Shown here: in pieces, positions 13,061 through 58,653 of the stretch
Position numbering within the stretch: the first letter of the stretch is position 1
Layout: every line of letters begins with the position of its first letter
Source: Apostichopus japonicus
Lineage: Eukaryota > Echinodermata > Holothuroidea > Aspidochirotida > Stichopodidae
Direction: 5' to 3'
Assembly: GCF_037975245.1 (NCBI RefSeq)
Contig: NC_092572.1
Location: 30,973,989 to 31,037,988 of the forward strand
DNA: 64,000 nt
Program-made: the position numbers and the translations under genes
The notes under the pieces: generated by a model
What the model was told of the DNA's origin: nothing
Seen by the model: the letters and a program-made list of their open reading frames with translations, nothing else
Databases searched by the model: none

Positions 13061-15010
13061 TTGATACTAGGAATTAAAAAGTTTTGAAAACTCGCTCAGC
13101 AAAACTTATGTCCCTGCAGTCCATGAAAACATGCCCTTTAAAATACCCGTACATGAACACACAATACTTAGCTGTAATGACTCCTGACAACACATTGGCT
13201 TGTGCCCAACAGAAGCCCATAGTTATATGTCAAGAAAGAAAAATCAAATGATGATGAATTTTGTAGCTAATTAACAGCAACAAATGACTGCCAAGTTCGG
13301 GAGCGGGAAATCCCTCATCTAGTAATAATAACAACAACAAGTAGCACTCTAACCACTTCGGCCCATTTGCAACTTCTGGCTTAGACAACAGGTTGCCATG
13401 GCAACAAACACCTTTGCTGCATGTACCTAAGCAACCCCTTGGACCAAAAGTAGGCTACAATTAATGATGCATTAATTAGGGCTGCTAATACTTGCTAACA
13501 TTCTAACAAAACCTTAATAGAGCCTCAGTCCTATCTACTAAAATATATTGCTACAGATCTTTCAACCCAGAAGTTGATGGAAAGTTCAGCAAATCCTGTC
13601 ACCATGGCAACTATTAAAAGTGTAGCATTGCATCGTGGGATCTAAACATAGCTCGAATGGCGACACTTATACCAACTGAAAAAAAAATGTGAGTGCATTA
13701 GAGGGACGGGTAATGCTTGACATAATCACAGCAATACATAATAAAACTTATAAATATCCCAATGTGGGTTCTCGTTGGACCAATAACCTGAAGCACTTTC
13801 AATTCTCTCGCATTAATTCAATGTAGGTTAGGACTTAACCATACACACATTATGGCTGAGGGCATATAAGTGCCATAATCAACCCTGTAAACAGCTATTA
13901 AACAATGTTCAGTTAAAATGATACAGAATTTACACACATTACAATAGTAATTACTGTACCTGTAGACTCACTATAGCTGTTACTGGTATTACGTCCTAAA
14001 TAATAAATAAATTCTTTGTGCATTCTGCCACCATAGGAGATCAATATACTAATTAATTCAAAATTACACTTAATAAGGGCTGCTACTCTGTGTGCACATT
14101 GCTATCACAAAACTAACCTGCATAGTGCATACATTCACAGGTAATATAAAGAAGGTATGCACAATGAAACTGACTAGGCTCCTAAGGGGTTTGGGGCAAA
14201 GTTAAAAGATGAACTCTTTACCTGTATTGAAATTAATGTAACTAATTTCTAACAGTCTTATAGCTTGTCTCTACTGCAGATGCATGACAGCTTGGAGTGT
14301 CTTGATGAATGGTAGAGTTGCTTGCAAACATTAGTGTCTTTTAGAAATTTAAAACAAAGAAGCTTTGAGAGAAATAATTTTTCCCACCCTACTAGACAAG
14401 ATTTTACTTAAACCAAGCTACACTGTAGCCAGGAAAATTAAAATTGCTGAAAGTAAAGTAGGGTTTAGATGGAAATTTCCCTGTGAAGTTGCAAGTTAGC
14501 AACCTTTTGGAGAGCTAAAACTTTCCAGAGATCCCTAACTAGTTCTTCTTCATAATATGTTCACTGTTGTTCAGATATTTGTTATTTGTGAGATTTTTTG
14601 AATCACTTTTAACTTTCCAGCAGAGGAGAGAGGCCTTTGTGATGTCATTGCGTTGTATTCACAGCCGTACGCAAATTCTGTACACATTCCTGTGTTTTGT
14701 ATCAAGGCCAAGCTCAGAGAGAGATATGATTGAGTGTGACCAAATATGAATGGATGTCAAACTTAGCAGGTGGATGTCATGTAGAAACGAATCACATTGT
14801 TTTGGTTCCTTGCTTTAGCAAAAGGATCCTATGTAGTCAACGTGTGTGTGTGTGTGTGTGTGTCCCTAACACTTGCTTGGGTACACTGTAACTCAACAAG
14901 GACAAGTTGAACTTACCTGTAACTCAAACTTGGTATTTAGATCCGCCATAGTGAGAAGGTAGGCCTTTTGTTTTCGGTACCTGTAAATGTCAGTTAGGGC
15001 AGAAAAAGAA
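13061..15010. other. No gene recognised
   Basis: AT-rich sequence with a (TG)n run at 14840-14863. Nothing coding was recognised on either strand. Confidence 0.4.
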
Positions 15011-15019
15011 AAATAATAA

Positions 15020-16890
15020 ACAAAGCAATAACTCCCATTGACTGGGTCCGACATGTTTGCTATTTTGAAATTAGTTGTAAATGGGGTATGTTTTCAAACA
15101 TAACAGTCGTGTGATCCAAGGTCAACAAAGGTCAATTAGGGGTCAAAACTAGTATTTTTGCGATAACTTGAGAATAAAATGTCCATCAAGGTTGGGAGTT
15201 ACGCTATTGAAATCCATTAGTCATATTTGTGACCTTTGACCTAATGTTGACCTCTGGTGACCTGTGTTAGTTTCTTTGGTTATTTTCAAGTTTTGTGGCC
15301 ATATTCTAAAATGGTCTTCCGATCAAAATTGTCCATGGATTGACTCCTGTGCGACTTTCGGGTGCAAAGTTATCAGAGGTTAAGGTTTTTTTAATAAAAT
15401 ATGCTCATTTTAGGAGATACAGGGCACAGAAAAAAGTTTGTCAATATTTTAATATATGATAGAGCTCTGTGTGCTCTATAGACAAAACTAACTCCCGCTT
15501 TGATCGGACAGCCGGTTCTTGAGTTATGAGGTGCCAATGGTTGGATTTGATACCTTCTTAACAATAACATTGTGTGTGTACATTGGAGTGCACATCATTG
15601 AGGTGAACATTTTTAATAAAAACAGTCATGTCATCCAAGGTCATTCAAGGTCACTTATGGGCAAAAAATCTACCCACTTCTGCTAAATTTTGCAACAACT
15701 TCCAATTATGAAGGCTAAAATGGCTGATATATTGGGGCCAGTTGTAAATGAAGTAGGGGCACATTTGCCAAAATAACTGTTGCGTAATCCAAGGTCACCA
15801 AAGGTCAATTATGGGTTAAATATGTTTTTTTTTTGGCAATAACTTGTGAAACTCCCACTGACAGAGTCTGACATTGTTGATATTTTGGGACTAGTTGTGA
15901 ATGGGGTAAGCAATCATTCCAAACATAACATATGTCATCCAAGGTCACCTATGGGCAAAAAACTGCCCACTTATGCTAATTATTGCAACAACTTCAGTGA
16001 AGAAGTCTGACATGGCTGATATATTGGGACAAGTTGTGAATGGAGTCGATGCACATTTTTCTAAATTCCCGTTATCATGTAATCTAAGGTCACCAAAGGT
16101 CAATTATGGCTCAAAATGTGTTTTTTTTTGGGGGGGGGGCAATAACTTGTGAAACTCCCACTGATGGGGTCTGACATGGTTGACTTTTTGGGACTAGTTG
16201 TGAATAGGTTAAGCGATCATTTCCAAACATAATGGTCATGTGATCCAAGGTAAACAAAGGTCAATTATGGGTCAAAAACTCAATCTCCAAACTGACCAAA
16301 ATTGTCCATGGTTGACCCCTGTGCGAACTTCATGCGCAAAGTTATCAGAGGTCAAGGTTTTGTGTGGTTTTGAGAGGTGGACCTCTGTTGACCTCACATG
16401 ACCTTGGAATTGCACCTCCAGTGACCTGTATTAGTTTTTAGTTGAATATTTGAATTTTTGTGGCCATATTTTAAATGTCCCTGGGGTGAATCCTGTGCAA
16501 CCAAAGTTATTAAGTACAGTTAGGATGATTCTGAAAGTTACTGTATTTTAAACAAATGTAACAACAGTCAACAGATTCTCAAAAGGACCAATCATTGATT
16601 TGTGATATTTATGGCAATAATATCATGTGTGTTCATTCAACCCTGAAATAACAATTTTAGGATAGTGCTTCTAAAGTCCTTATAATCAAGGAACCATAGT
16701 GCCCTTGGGCTCTTGTTTAGTAATAAGATGAATCCTGCTTTCATGAAGGTCAAAGGTCAGAAATGGTAAATTCTTGTAAAAATGATACAGTATGAAAGAG
16801 AAACATGGATGGGTCTCACTGTAGTCTAGCACATGAATATCCCTCAATTGATTAGGTGAACTCTTTATCTTTTTATCGTGGTCATAGGTC
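15020..16890. repeat. Degenerate tandem array with AGGTCA motifs
   Basis: Units repeat parts such as aactcccactgac..ggtctgacat, gggactagttgtgaatggg, and catgtgatccaaggtca.caaaggtcaattatggg at about 15,040, 15,720, 15,840, 15,990 and 16,140. Units are diverged and some are rearranged. Confidence 0.75.
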
Positions 16891-16892
16891 AT

Positions 16893-18384
16893 TTGAGGTC
16901 AGCAAGGACAAAATATGTGAAAGCCTTGTAATTTTAAGCGATGTCTTGATTCGCAACCAGTTATTTCATCAAACCCCTATAATAGTTTGCCATTTTGGTG
17001 TCTTATTCAGTTCCTATGCTGAAAGCATCAGAAACCTATATTATCAAGTTTGCTTGTACTGTAGGTGTATTTGTGTGGGTGTATTGCTGTGTCTGTATGT
17101 GATGCCTAAACACAACAAATTTCAAGACTCCAGCCAGTTGGATTTGGCGTATAACAAGCAACAATGTTTCTTAAACTTTACACATGCAGTTTACAATGCC
17201 ATCTAGCCAGAGTTTGAAGTGGGAGAGGGAGTCTGATGTCCCCCTGAAAGAGGGGTCTCAGACACAGTATTGTCCACCCCTTGGATAATTTATTTGGGTA
17301 AGGGGTTAGATACAAAATGTGTATATCATTTCCAACATTCTAACTGCATTGTGCAGTTTAAGATTTCACGTTTTTGAACAGACTGTGGCTACCGCCCTGC
17401 ACATACACCAAAGCAACTTGGAGGACATTCTAGATTAGTTTTGTTAGAAAATGACAGACAATGGCTACAGTACAGTCCCTGTATACACATTAAAGCATGT
17501 TTACTGTAGATGACATCCAACAGGACCAAAACCTCCATAAATTTGTAAACCATCACAAATCTGCAGTGTAGACTATGTACACTTAACAATAAAGCCCTAT
17601 ACATCTCAATACCTCTATTTATTAACATATATATTGTAATGCTTGGCAGCATCATGGTGCTTTGCTTCTTCCCACAGCATTGCTTGATAATATTTTCTCT
17701 TGGTTTACAATTTAGGTAATACTTTTTTAGCCTTTAAGCATTTCAGCCACAAATTATTAGGCAATTACAGTATAGCTTAATTTGATGCATTAATCATCTG
17801 TGGTTACTGTACATCTCATCTGATAGAAGGTTACATCTAGGTGTCAACCACAGTTTTGCTGTAACCACCTGAACTACTGGTTCCAGAAATGCTTGCAAGC
17901 AGTAAAGCAATTAACAAAGGATGTTAGGAATCTGAAGGTTAGCGAGCTCTGTGCAAACGTGACCAGTAATACCACTAGTAGCCCGGAAGTGTCTTACAGT
18001 TTCCATCTTACCTGGCAGTAAAGCCTTGATTTGACAATGGAGTTAGAAAAGTCAAATAAGCTTAGATTGAACTGTTGCAAGGATATTGTTTGCTTGAAAG
18101 TACTGTATATTATACAATTGTGAAATCATATCAAGTTTGAAAGGTCTTTTTCAGTGAGCAGATAGCTAGTGCTCTCTTAACGATATTTTGTTTGTTGGAA
18201 TTGGCTTTAAAGAACTGTACATAATGAAGGATACATATTGTTTGTCCTTATTAGTCATACCGAAAAGTAGTATAGATCAGTCATTACTTTTGCACATTAC
18301 ACTGTGTGCATTGAAATGTCTGATAACAAATATACCCTTTAAATAATGTACATCTACAATAACCTTCTTACTTTCTTATTAGAT
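16893..18384. other. No gene recognised
   Basis: Short open frames here lack splice or domain support. Nothing assigned. Confidence 0.35.
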
Positions 18385-19010
18385 AGAGGTCATAGGTCAG
18401 TTCACCTAAATATCAATAAGAAACAAATGGGAAGAACACACAGTTAACTTTAGATGTGGTTTTGTAGATTTTCTTTCCTTCCTTGCAATATATGTGATTT
18501 ACAGTATATCCCATTAAGCCTATCAGAGGTCAATACCTATAGTAGCTGCTTTGACTTCATTTAGTGTGTGGATCTTCTGTGCAAGTAAACCAGAATCTTA
18601 CTCTCTTATGTGGAGCTCAAGAGAAGTTCAAGTCTCGGACAAGCTGTTGGTTTCATCTCACCAACAATAACTTTCTTCTCTGATTCACTGAGCACATCAG
18701 TAGTACAGTATTGAGTTTCTGCAGCCTTGGTCTAGAGGTCATACAGTAGGTTAGTTTGCATAAATACCAAATGCGAACACACACAGGTAACTTTAGATGT
18801 GGTTTGTAGATTTTCTTTCCTTCCTTACAATATATTTGATGTATATCCCATTAAGCCGATCAGAGGTCAATACCTACAGTATAGTAGCTGCTTTGACTTC
18901 ATTTAGTGTGTGGATCTTCTGTGTGAGTAACCAGAATCTTACTCTCTTATGTGGAGTTCAAGAGAAGTTCAAGTCTCAGACAAGCTGTTGGTTACATCTC
19001 AAACATCACG
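18385..19010. repeat. Tandem duplication of a ~300-bp segment
   Basis: Copy 1 (about 18,385-18,680) and copy 2 (about 18,730-19,010) share ctttagatgtggttt.gtagattttctttccttcctt, cccattaagcc.atcagaggtcaatacct and gctgctttgacttcatttagtgtgtggatcttctgtg. It ends about 110 bp before the first DED exon. Confidence 0.85.
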
Positions 19011-19119
19011 TTTCAGAAATCTTCTGACCAAGGCTAGTCTAAAATGAAAGTAATTGATGTGATTAGTTGGCAAAGATTTACTAAATCAATGGATTGATTG
19101 TTGTTTCTCTCTTCCGTAG

Positions 19120-51184
<32,065 letters not shown>

Positions 51185-51207
<23 letters not shown>

Positions 51208-51260
51208 TGAGCAGAGCCAAAAAATATTCAGTGACTTTGTAGAAGTACTTGTAATGCCTG
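51185..51260 (+). CDS. NLR terminal coding exon and start of 3'UTR
   Basis: Acceptor tttttccatag ends at 51184; phase 1 in. The last seven residues (VEGTAIE) end at TGA 51205-51207. The exon can continue as 3'UTR to 51,260, where a strong donor (gtaagtgag) begins. The next acceptor-like site (atctcgcag, ends 51785) opens onto a decayed death-domain exon, so the 3'UTR may contain former coding exons. A clustered AATAAA near 51,566-51,576 would be a polyadenylation signal if that intron is not removed. Confidence 0.55.
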
Positions 51261-51785
51261 GTAAGTGAGATCATTTAATATATTTAACAATATTTGTCCA
51301 TCATGCAGACTCTTTCACTCTCATATTATCTCAGCAATTATAATATGTATTGTACTTTAAACATTAAAATATCCTGATTCTTTTTAGTATTAATGTTGTC
51401 CTTAACTGCATAATGGATTACAATATAGTATAGTGTACAGCCATTTACCGAATGTCGGAAAACAGGCTTCTCTCAAAGTTTCACAAGTATCCTTACAATT
51501 GTCATTGAATATTAAATAATTAGGTTACTATTATAATAACAGTTTTCCATGCTGCACTTTCCTTAAATAAATAAAACTGATATAAGTGTTTCTGTTGCAT
51601 GGAAGGATTCAAACTTTTATGTACAGTTTTCAATGACCCGGCAATCATTTTACATTTCTGTATGATCTTATTTAAAAACATTTCTTTGAAACTTTTAATC
51701 CACTTCAGAGGTCATTCTATAAGTAAAAACAGGAAATAACCTACACTTTTATATTCGTGCTATTGCCATATCTTGCATCTCGCAG

Positions 51786-51953
51786 ATGACTGTGGAGAGT
51801 ATGTCTGATATTCAGTCAGACCATTCTGGTCGTCGGAAGGAAGTGATTCTACAAATGCTTACTACAAGTAGGAAGAAATATGGCAATTAGTCAACTTGTG
51901 GAACTCTCCACAAAAATGTAGGAGTCTGTTAGAACTGGTGTTGGGAAATGTTA
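51786..51953 (+). pseudogene. Decayed death-domain half exon (copy A)
   Basis: Read from 51786 in the frame starting ATG ACT GTG, the segment resembles helices 2-6 of the local DDs: IQSDHSGRRKEVILQMLTTS then RKKYGN, an in-frame TAG, STCGTLHKNVG, and a second TAG. It keeps an acceptor-like site before and a gtatgt donor at 51954. It lacks helix 1. Related to the copy at 56,393. Confidence 0.6.
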
Positions 51954-52344
51954 GGTATGTTAATCATTTCACCTCTCATAGTCTATATTTGGTCTGTGAG
52001 CTGAGAGTGCTTGAACTGCTTAATATGAATGAAATATTTTGGACCAGTTATTATATGATATAGAAAGAAAACGTCTGTCAAGTTACTGATTTTAAAAAAA
52101 TTGATAAGCATGCAAATAATTTACTTGATTTACTATTAAGAAAGCAATTCAAATATTAAACAATGGCTTTTAATTCTGAACATTAGCAGAAAAATGTTAT
52201 TGAAAAATTTTAATATGCATTTCAGCTTTATTAATAATAATATTTATAACATATGCTTCACTGATTTAAAGTGAAAAACCTTCATTTGTATTTACATATC
52301 ATTGTAGCTGACTCCATCTACGTGCATTGTTTTCTCTTCCTTAG

Positions 52345-52495
52345 ATCTACGGCTCATATGAACATAACACTGGCTTTGTCATAGTTTATAGAGTCAGTAT
52401 AACTGAATATGAGAAAAGAGAAGCAACAGTACCATGATGAAAATTAGAAGTCAGTGATACTTCAAAACATGTGCCTATACATCAGCATATCATAT
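52345..52495 (+). pseudogene. Former exon after the death-domain relic (copy A)
   Basis: The segment between cttccttag (ends 52344) and gtatgt (52496) shares scattered stretches with 56,940-57,051, including gagtcag, ccatgatgaaaa/ctgtgatggaga, gtcagtgatactt/gtcagtaatactt and catcagcatatcatatg/catcagcttatcctatg before the same donor. No long open frame. It could be a non-coding exon. Confidence 0.4.
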
Positions 52496-52689
52496 GGTAT
52501 GTGATAAATCCATACAATTTGGTAAAAGTTTGTGTGAGAAATTAAGAAATGTCATTTGTCACATACTAGTTCTCTTGGTGAACTCTGTGTATGGTACTAG
52601 TGGAGATGTGTAAGTTTAGAAGAGTCTAACATTATCAGTGACTGCAAGTATGTTGCTACGTAATCGGCCGCTTATGGAGTTACTTTTGA

Positions 52690-55405
52690 CATTATGTACT
52701 GCGGCATCTAGTGTGTATTAGTCAGTCTCAAAATCATGAAATTAGTACAAATATAACAGTCAAGATTCACACTTCATAGTCTGTCTGTAGGCTATATAAG
52801 TAGACCCCAGTAACAGAATGTCAGTAACTTGTGACATTTGAATGGCAGCATGTAGTGTGTATTATTTAATCTCAAAATCATGTAATAAGTACAAATAAAA
52901 CAGTCAAGATTAAAACTTGATAGTCTGTCAGTAGGCTATATAAGTAGACCCCAGTTACAGAATGCCAGTAACTTGTGATATTTGAATAGCAGCATGTAGT
53001 GTGTATTAGTCAATCTCAAAATCATGTAATAAGTACAAATATAACAGTCAAGATTAAAACTTGATAATCTGTCAGTAGGCTATATAGGTAGACCCCAGTT
53101 ACAGAATGTCAGTAACTTGTGATATTTGAATTGCAGCATGTAGTGTGTATTAGTCAATCTCAAATTCATGAAATTAGTACAAATAAAACAGTCAAGATTC
53201 ACACTTCATAGTCTGTCAGTAGGCTATATAAGTAGACCCCAGTTACAGAATGTCAGTAACTTGTGACATTTGAATGGCAGCATGTAGTGTGTATTAGTCA
53301 ATCTCAAAATCATGTAATAAGTACAAATATAACAGTCAAGATTAAAACTTGATAATCTGTCAGTAGGCTATATAGGTAGACCCCAGTTACAGAATGTCAG
53401 TAACTTGTGATATTTGAATTGCAGCATGTAGTGTGTATTAGTCAATCTCAAAATCATGAAATTAGTACAAATAAAACAGTCAAGATTCACACTTGATAGT
53501 CTGTCAGTAGGCTATATAAGTAGACCCCAGTTACAGAATGTCAGTAACTTGTGATATTTGAATAGCAGCATGTAGTGTGTATTAGTCAATCTCAAATTCA
53601 TGAAATTAGTACAAATAAAACAGTCAAGATTCACACTTCATAGTCTGTCAGTAGGCTATAAAAGTAGACCCCAGTTACAGAATGTCAGTAACTTGTGACA
53701 TTTGAATGGCAGCATGTAGTGTGTATTATTTAATCTCAAAATCATGTAATAAGTACAAATAAAACAGTCAAGATTAAAACTTGATAGTCTGTCAGTAGGC
53801 TATATAAGTAGACCCCAGTTACAGAATGTCAGTAACTTGTGGTATTTGAATGGCAGCATGTAGTGTGTATTAGTCAATCTCAAATTCATGAAATTAGTAC
53901 AAATAAAACAGTCAAGATTCACACTTGATAGTCTGTCAGTAGGCTATATAAGTAGACCCCAGTTACAGAATGTCAGTAACTTGTGACATTTGAATGGCAG
54001 CATGTAGTGTGTATTAGTCAATCTCAAATTCATGAAATTAGTACAAATAAAACAGTCAAGATTCACACTTCATAGTCTGTCAGTAGGCTATATAAGTAGA
54101 CCCCAGTTACAGAATGTCAGTAACTTGTGACATTTGAATGGCAGCATGTAGTGTGTATTAGTCAATCTCAAAATCATGTAATAAGTACAAATATAACAGT
54201 CAAGATTAAAACTTGATAATCTGTCAGTAGGCTATATAGGTAGACCCCAGTTACAGAATGTCAGTAACTTGTGATATTTGAATTGCAGCATGTAGTGTGT
54301 ATTAGTCAATCTCAAAATCATGAAATTAGTACAAATAAAACAGTCAAGATTCACACTTGATAGTCTGTCAGTAGGCTATATAAGTAGACCCCAGTTACAG
54401 AATGTCAGTAACTTGTGATATTTGAATAGCAGCATGTAGTGTGTATTAGTCAATCTCAAATTCATGAAATTAGTACAAATAAAACAGTCAAGATTCACAC
54501 TTCATAGTCTGTCAGTAGGCTATAAAAGTAGACCCCAGTTACAGAATGTCAGTAACTTGTGACATTTGAATGGCAGCATGTAGTGTGTATTATTTAATCT
54601 CAAAATCATGTAATAAGTACAAATAAAACAGTCAAGATTAAAACTTGATAGTCTGTCAGTAGGCTATATAAGTAGACCCCAGTTACAGAATGTCAGTAAC
54701 TTGTGATATTTGAATGGCAGCATGTAGTGTGTATTAGTCAATCTCAAATTCATGAAATTAGTACAAATAAAACAGTCAAGATTCACACTTGATAGTCTGT
54801 CAGTAGGCTATATAAGTAGACCCCAGTTACAGAATGTCAGTAACTTGTGACATTTGAATGGCAGCATGTAGTGTGTATTAGTCAATCTCAAATTCATGAA
54901 ATTAGTACAAATAAAACAGTCAAGATTCACACTTCATAGTCTGTCAGTAGGCTATATAAGTAGACCCCAGTTACAGAATGTCAGTAACTTGTGACATTTG
55001 AATGGCAGCATGTAGTGTGTATTAGTCAATCTCAAAATCATGTAATAAGTACAAATATAACAGTCAAGATTAAAACTTGATAATCTGTCAGTAGGCTATA
55101 TAGGTAGACCCCAGTTACAGAATGTCAGTAACTTGTGACATTTGAATGGCAGCATGTAGTGTGTATTAGTCAATCTCAAAATCATGTAATAAGTACAAAT
55201 ATAACAGTCAAGATTAAAACTTGATAATCTGTCAGTAGGCTATATAAGTAGACCACAGTTACAAAATGTCAGTAACTTGTGACATTTGAATGGCAGCATG
55301 TAGTGTGTATTAGTCAATCTCAAAATCATGAAATTAGTACAAATAAAACAGTCAAGATTAAAACTTGATAATCTGTCAGTAGGCTATATAAGTAGAACAC
55401 AGTTA
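52690..55405. repeat. 144-bp satellite with 864-bp higher-order repeat, ~19 units
   Basis: The marker gcatgtagtgtgtatta recurs every 144 bp (for example 52848, 52992, 53136, 53280). Variant units recur every six units: the type with gtaataagtacaaatataac at 53280, 54144 and 55008, and the aatagcagca type at 53568 and 54432, both at 864 bp. Only isolated differences were seen between 864-bp blocks (for example gtggtattt versus gtgatattt at 53,840 / 54,704). Confidence 0.95.
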
Positions 55406-56392
55406 CATGATAATAGTTATATTAACACACCTGCTATACTTAGCATGTTTCCTATTTTCTTTGTAGATATTCTTGGTATGCTCTTCTACCATCATCATCT
55501 GTATGATGGTTGTTAACATCTGCTCTAGACTGTCTGTGTATTAACATTACAGTCATATCACAGCAGGACAGGAAAGAAGATATCCATTCAGTTATCTGGT
55601 ACGTAATATATACATTTTGTTACTCTGCTTATATGAGAACTAATGTCTTATTAATTTATACAACAAAGTCAATAGGTTTACTGTTTTAAGGTATATTGAA
55701 TAATGTGATGGTAAATACTTTTACTTGGCCAGGAGCTTACTTATTGCAATATCTTCACTTGGATATGCCTTTCCAGAAGATACCAAGAGTGCTCTCATAA
55801 GAAATATTGAAAAAATGTTATAAATTGTGTGACAATCATTCTGATCACTTAGATGGAGTTTAGTGATGCTCTGAGTGTCTTCACTGAAAGTCTTTCTTCA
55901 AAGTAATCATGTACACATTTGGTTGAGCATCCTCAGTTTCAGTGATGGTATTATGTATTCTGTGTCATTATATCATCTCCATACATGTAATGTATAGGGA
56001 GATGAGATATCGTACTTAACCCTACACGAAAAATGTTAGGAAGTATGGAGGAGATGAGATCTGCAACTCCAGGATTTGCCATCTTGTTTTACTTACAATA
56101 GTGGCATGACAAATGTAAAATATGTAAATAACACAAATTTAAAAAAAACCTGTATACGCTACATCAAATGGGTGACTGTGACTCTGTACTGTAGTGAAGC
56201 TAATATGATGAACCTACTGAACATGCTTAAATATATTTACATTAGCTTTGCTCAGTGTACAGCATTTAAAAAAAGTATCAATCCGTGCATGATTGTGTGT
56301 AGGAATCATTGGATTGTAAATAAGACAATTTAAAAAACTATACTGTGGATGAATTCATAATTGGTAAGTAGATCTTGTGAACATCAAAACAG
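55406..56392. other. No gene recognised
   Basis: AT-rich sequence between the satellite and DD copy B. Short frames without support. Confidence 0.35.
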
Positions 56393-56559
56393 ATTTCACT
56401 GAGGGACACGAGGAGACTGTTTATCATATGCTACGGACAAGGAAACAGGGACATGGGAGTAAATCAACATACAGGGTACTAGGAGGGGCTCTAAATGCAG
56501 CTGGCTGTAGAGACCTGCAGGAGGAAGTGCTTAAGCAAGGTTTATATTCAATGTTATAA
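56393..56559 (+). pseudogene. Partial death domain (copy B), helices 3-6
   Basis: After an acceptor-like aaaacag the frame encodes EGHEETVYHMLRTRKQGHGS, then STYRVLGGALNAAG and CRDLQEEVL, clearly the second half of a death domain (YHML, the G-H-G turn, the ALxAAxxxDL helix). It runs open to TAA at 56,557-56,559. The first half of the domain and an upstream coding exon are missing, so it is most likely a fragment, though it could be an alternative 3' exon. Confidence 0.65.
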
Positions 56560-56939
56560 TATAAATACCCCAATGGAAATTAGCTACCATATAACTGATA
56601 TCCTCAGTGGATGTGAAGTGACTTGGGATTACTAATAATCTACCTGACAATCATTGACAGGCACAATGAATATTCCAGGAGAGTAATTGCCACTAATTAC
56701 TGTATCAGTTAATGTTGATTAAAAGGAATAATAAAAACGAAACCTAATTTCTGCTACAGCTACTGACTAAACCCCTTTAAACAATCTGTGTATAATGTGC
56801 CATTTTTTCTCATTAACATTCATAACATAACAATGATATACTGTCATTGTAATGAGCTACCATCATAGTTACAGCTATGAATATGCATTCGGTTTTCTTG
56901 TCCTCGTGTTTACATCATTTACATCATTGATCATTTCAT

Positions 56940-57051
56940 AGCTCTCGAGCAAGTTTGACCGAGTCAGAGATCCAGAATAGAACACCACTGTGATGGAGAA
57001 CAGATGTCAGTAATACTTTGAGCTGTATTCCTGTTCATCAGCTTATCCTAT
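56940..57051 (+). pseudogene. Former exon after the death-domain relic (copy B)
   Basis: Matches copy A at 52,345-52,495 up to the shared donor gtatgtta/gtatgtga. Together with the DD half exons it shows that a block of two exons was duplicated, and that the 144-bp satellite now lies between the two copies. Confidence 0.4.
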
Positions 57052-57059
57052 GGTATGTT

Positions 57060-58645
57060 ATATATTCATAGTTTTGTCAGTCTCAAGTCAGTCAGAAATA
57101 CCAAGTCAAAAGTCAAGATTGATTGATCGTGTGTGTAGTGATGTGATTCAGTTTGAGCTGTATGAAGGTAGGGAAAACATTTGTGGGAAAATCGATATTA
57201 TTTTAAAAAATATATTTAAAATTGAATAAGGGTAGGGAAAAAACAGACAGTGACTTTGGACACATCAATAACGAAAATCTGGAAATAAAGAGAAGACCAT
57301 GGTCTTGAAAGCTTGGGCAGATTGAGTACCCCAGATCTGGCACCAAACTCCTCAGGGATCAGCCTTCAAACCCACCAGGTGACTGCTGTCTTCCACAGAG
57401 GGGTTAAACTCAAACACACTCCAGCCACCGAGGACCCTAAACTAGTGGACCTCCCTGGATTTTATTGAGAGCATCTTTTTTATATCAGACAGTCTGCAAT
57501 GACAAAATCAGTATATCATTATAAAGTTAAGAATCAGGATGTAGAAACAGAATTGGTAATCTGTATCTACGTGACAGGTCATTTGCTGAACTAACATCCT
57601 TTTCCAGGGCAGTTCGATAATTACGTTGGAAATCCATCATTGGAATGATGGTGTCATACTTTCTATACTTTGTTCCAATATTAATACAATAGTGAAAATG
57701 GTTTTATATAATTGGCATTGGTTGCAATAGCTGTACTACATGTACTAACCAACCTCAGATAAAAAGGATCGTTTTCTTTGCAGTGAAGCTCTGGATGATG
57801 GACCAACCTTGATGATTCATATTGTAAATTGGTAGTTTTATATTACAAATTAAATGTGTTACTGTATCTTAGGCTATCTTAATAAATGTTGTACAATGTA
57901 CTAGATGTATAATTCAACATAGAACTGAATAATCACTAAATCGAAACTTGAACCAAACTGACAAAAAACTGTGGAATTAATAGATTTGAAATGAATGATT
58001 TCTTTTTCATGAACAGCTTTGAATTCGATACAATCAGGAGAGCAACATGTCAACTTGAAGGCCAGACCATCCAACAGACCTAAAATTTCTAAAGTTTTGC
58101 TCCAAGGATGCTTGTTAAGGGATTGAGGCAGTTATGACATCAGAATTGTAAGTCATGGACTCGGTGATCTATCAAAGCACTGAAAATTAACTTAATACCC
58201 AAATTTGTTGTAACATTGAGGTCAATAGACAAAGTGTCTATTATGGTTCACTTAAAGCTATCTTTATACAAGCTTTGAAGAAGAATCAACATATTGTAGC
58301 AAAGGTACAGACTTTCAATCTAAAGGAAAGGACTTCAAGTGGCCATCTTGTAACCAATTTATTTATGCCTGAGATTTAATTTAAGGGGCACAATGTGAAG
58401 TAACTGGGCTGCGGGCACCAACTTTGTTACAACATCTGTGGCAATAGAGTACTGCTATTATGAAGAACCAGTTTCTGCTATTTTGATAGAAAGTTATTGT
58501 CAGGAAAACGCATCTACATAAAACTGCTATCTGAATAGGGGATAAAGCGATGTTAGTATGACCACAGGGCAACTCACAGGCTCTCATCTGAAGGAGATAT
58601 TAGGAAGTTTGACATCGGACCAGTCTAAAGAACTACTCTACATGC
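57060..58645. other. No gene recognised
   Basis: Nothing coding was seen. A slightly GC-richer stretch at 57,300-57,470 has no recognised identity. Confidence 0.35.
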
Positions 58646-58653
58646 AAGCTACA

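Noticed and set aside
16856-17206. 116-codon plus-strand frame
   Set aside because: Begins in an AGGTCA repeat and shows no domain or splice signal.
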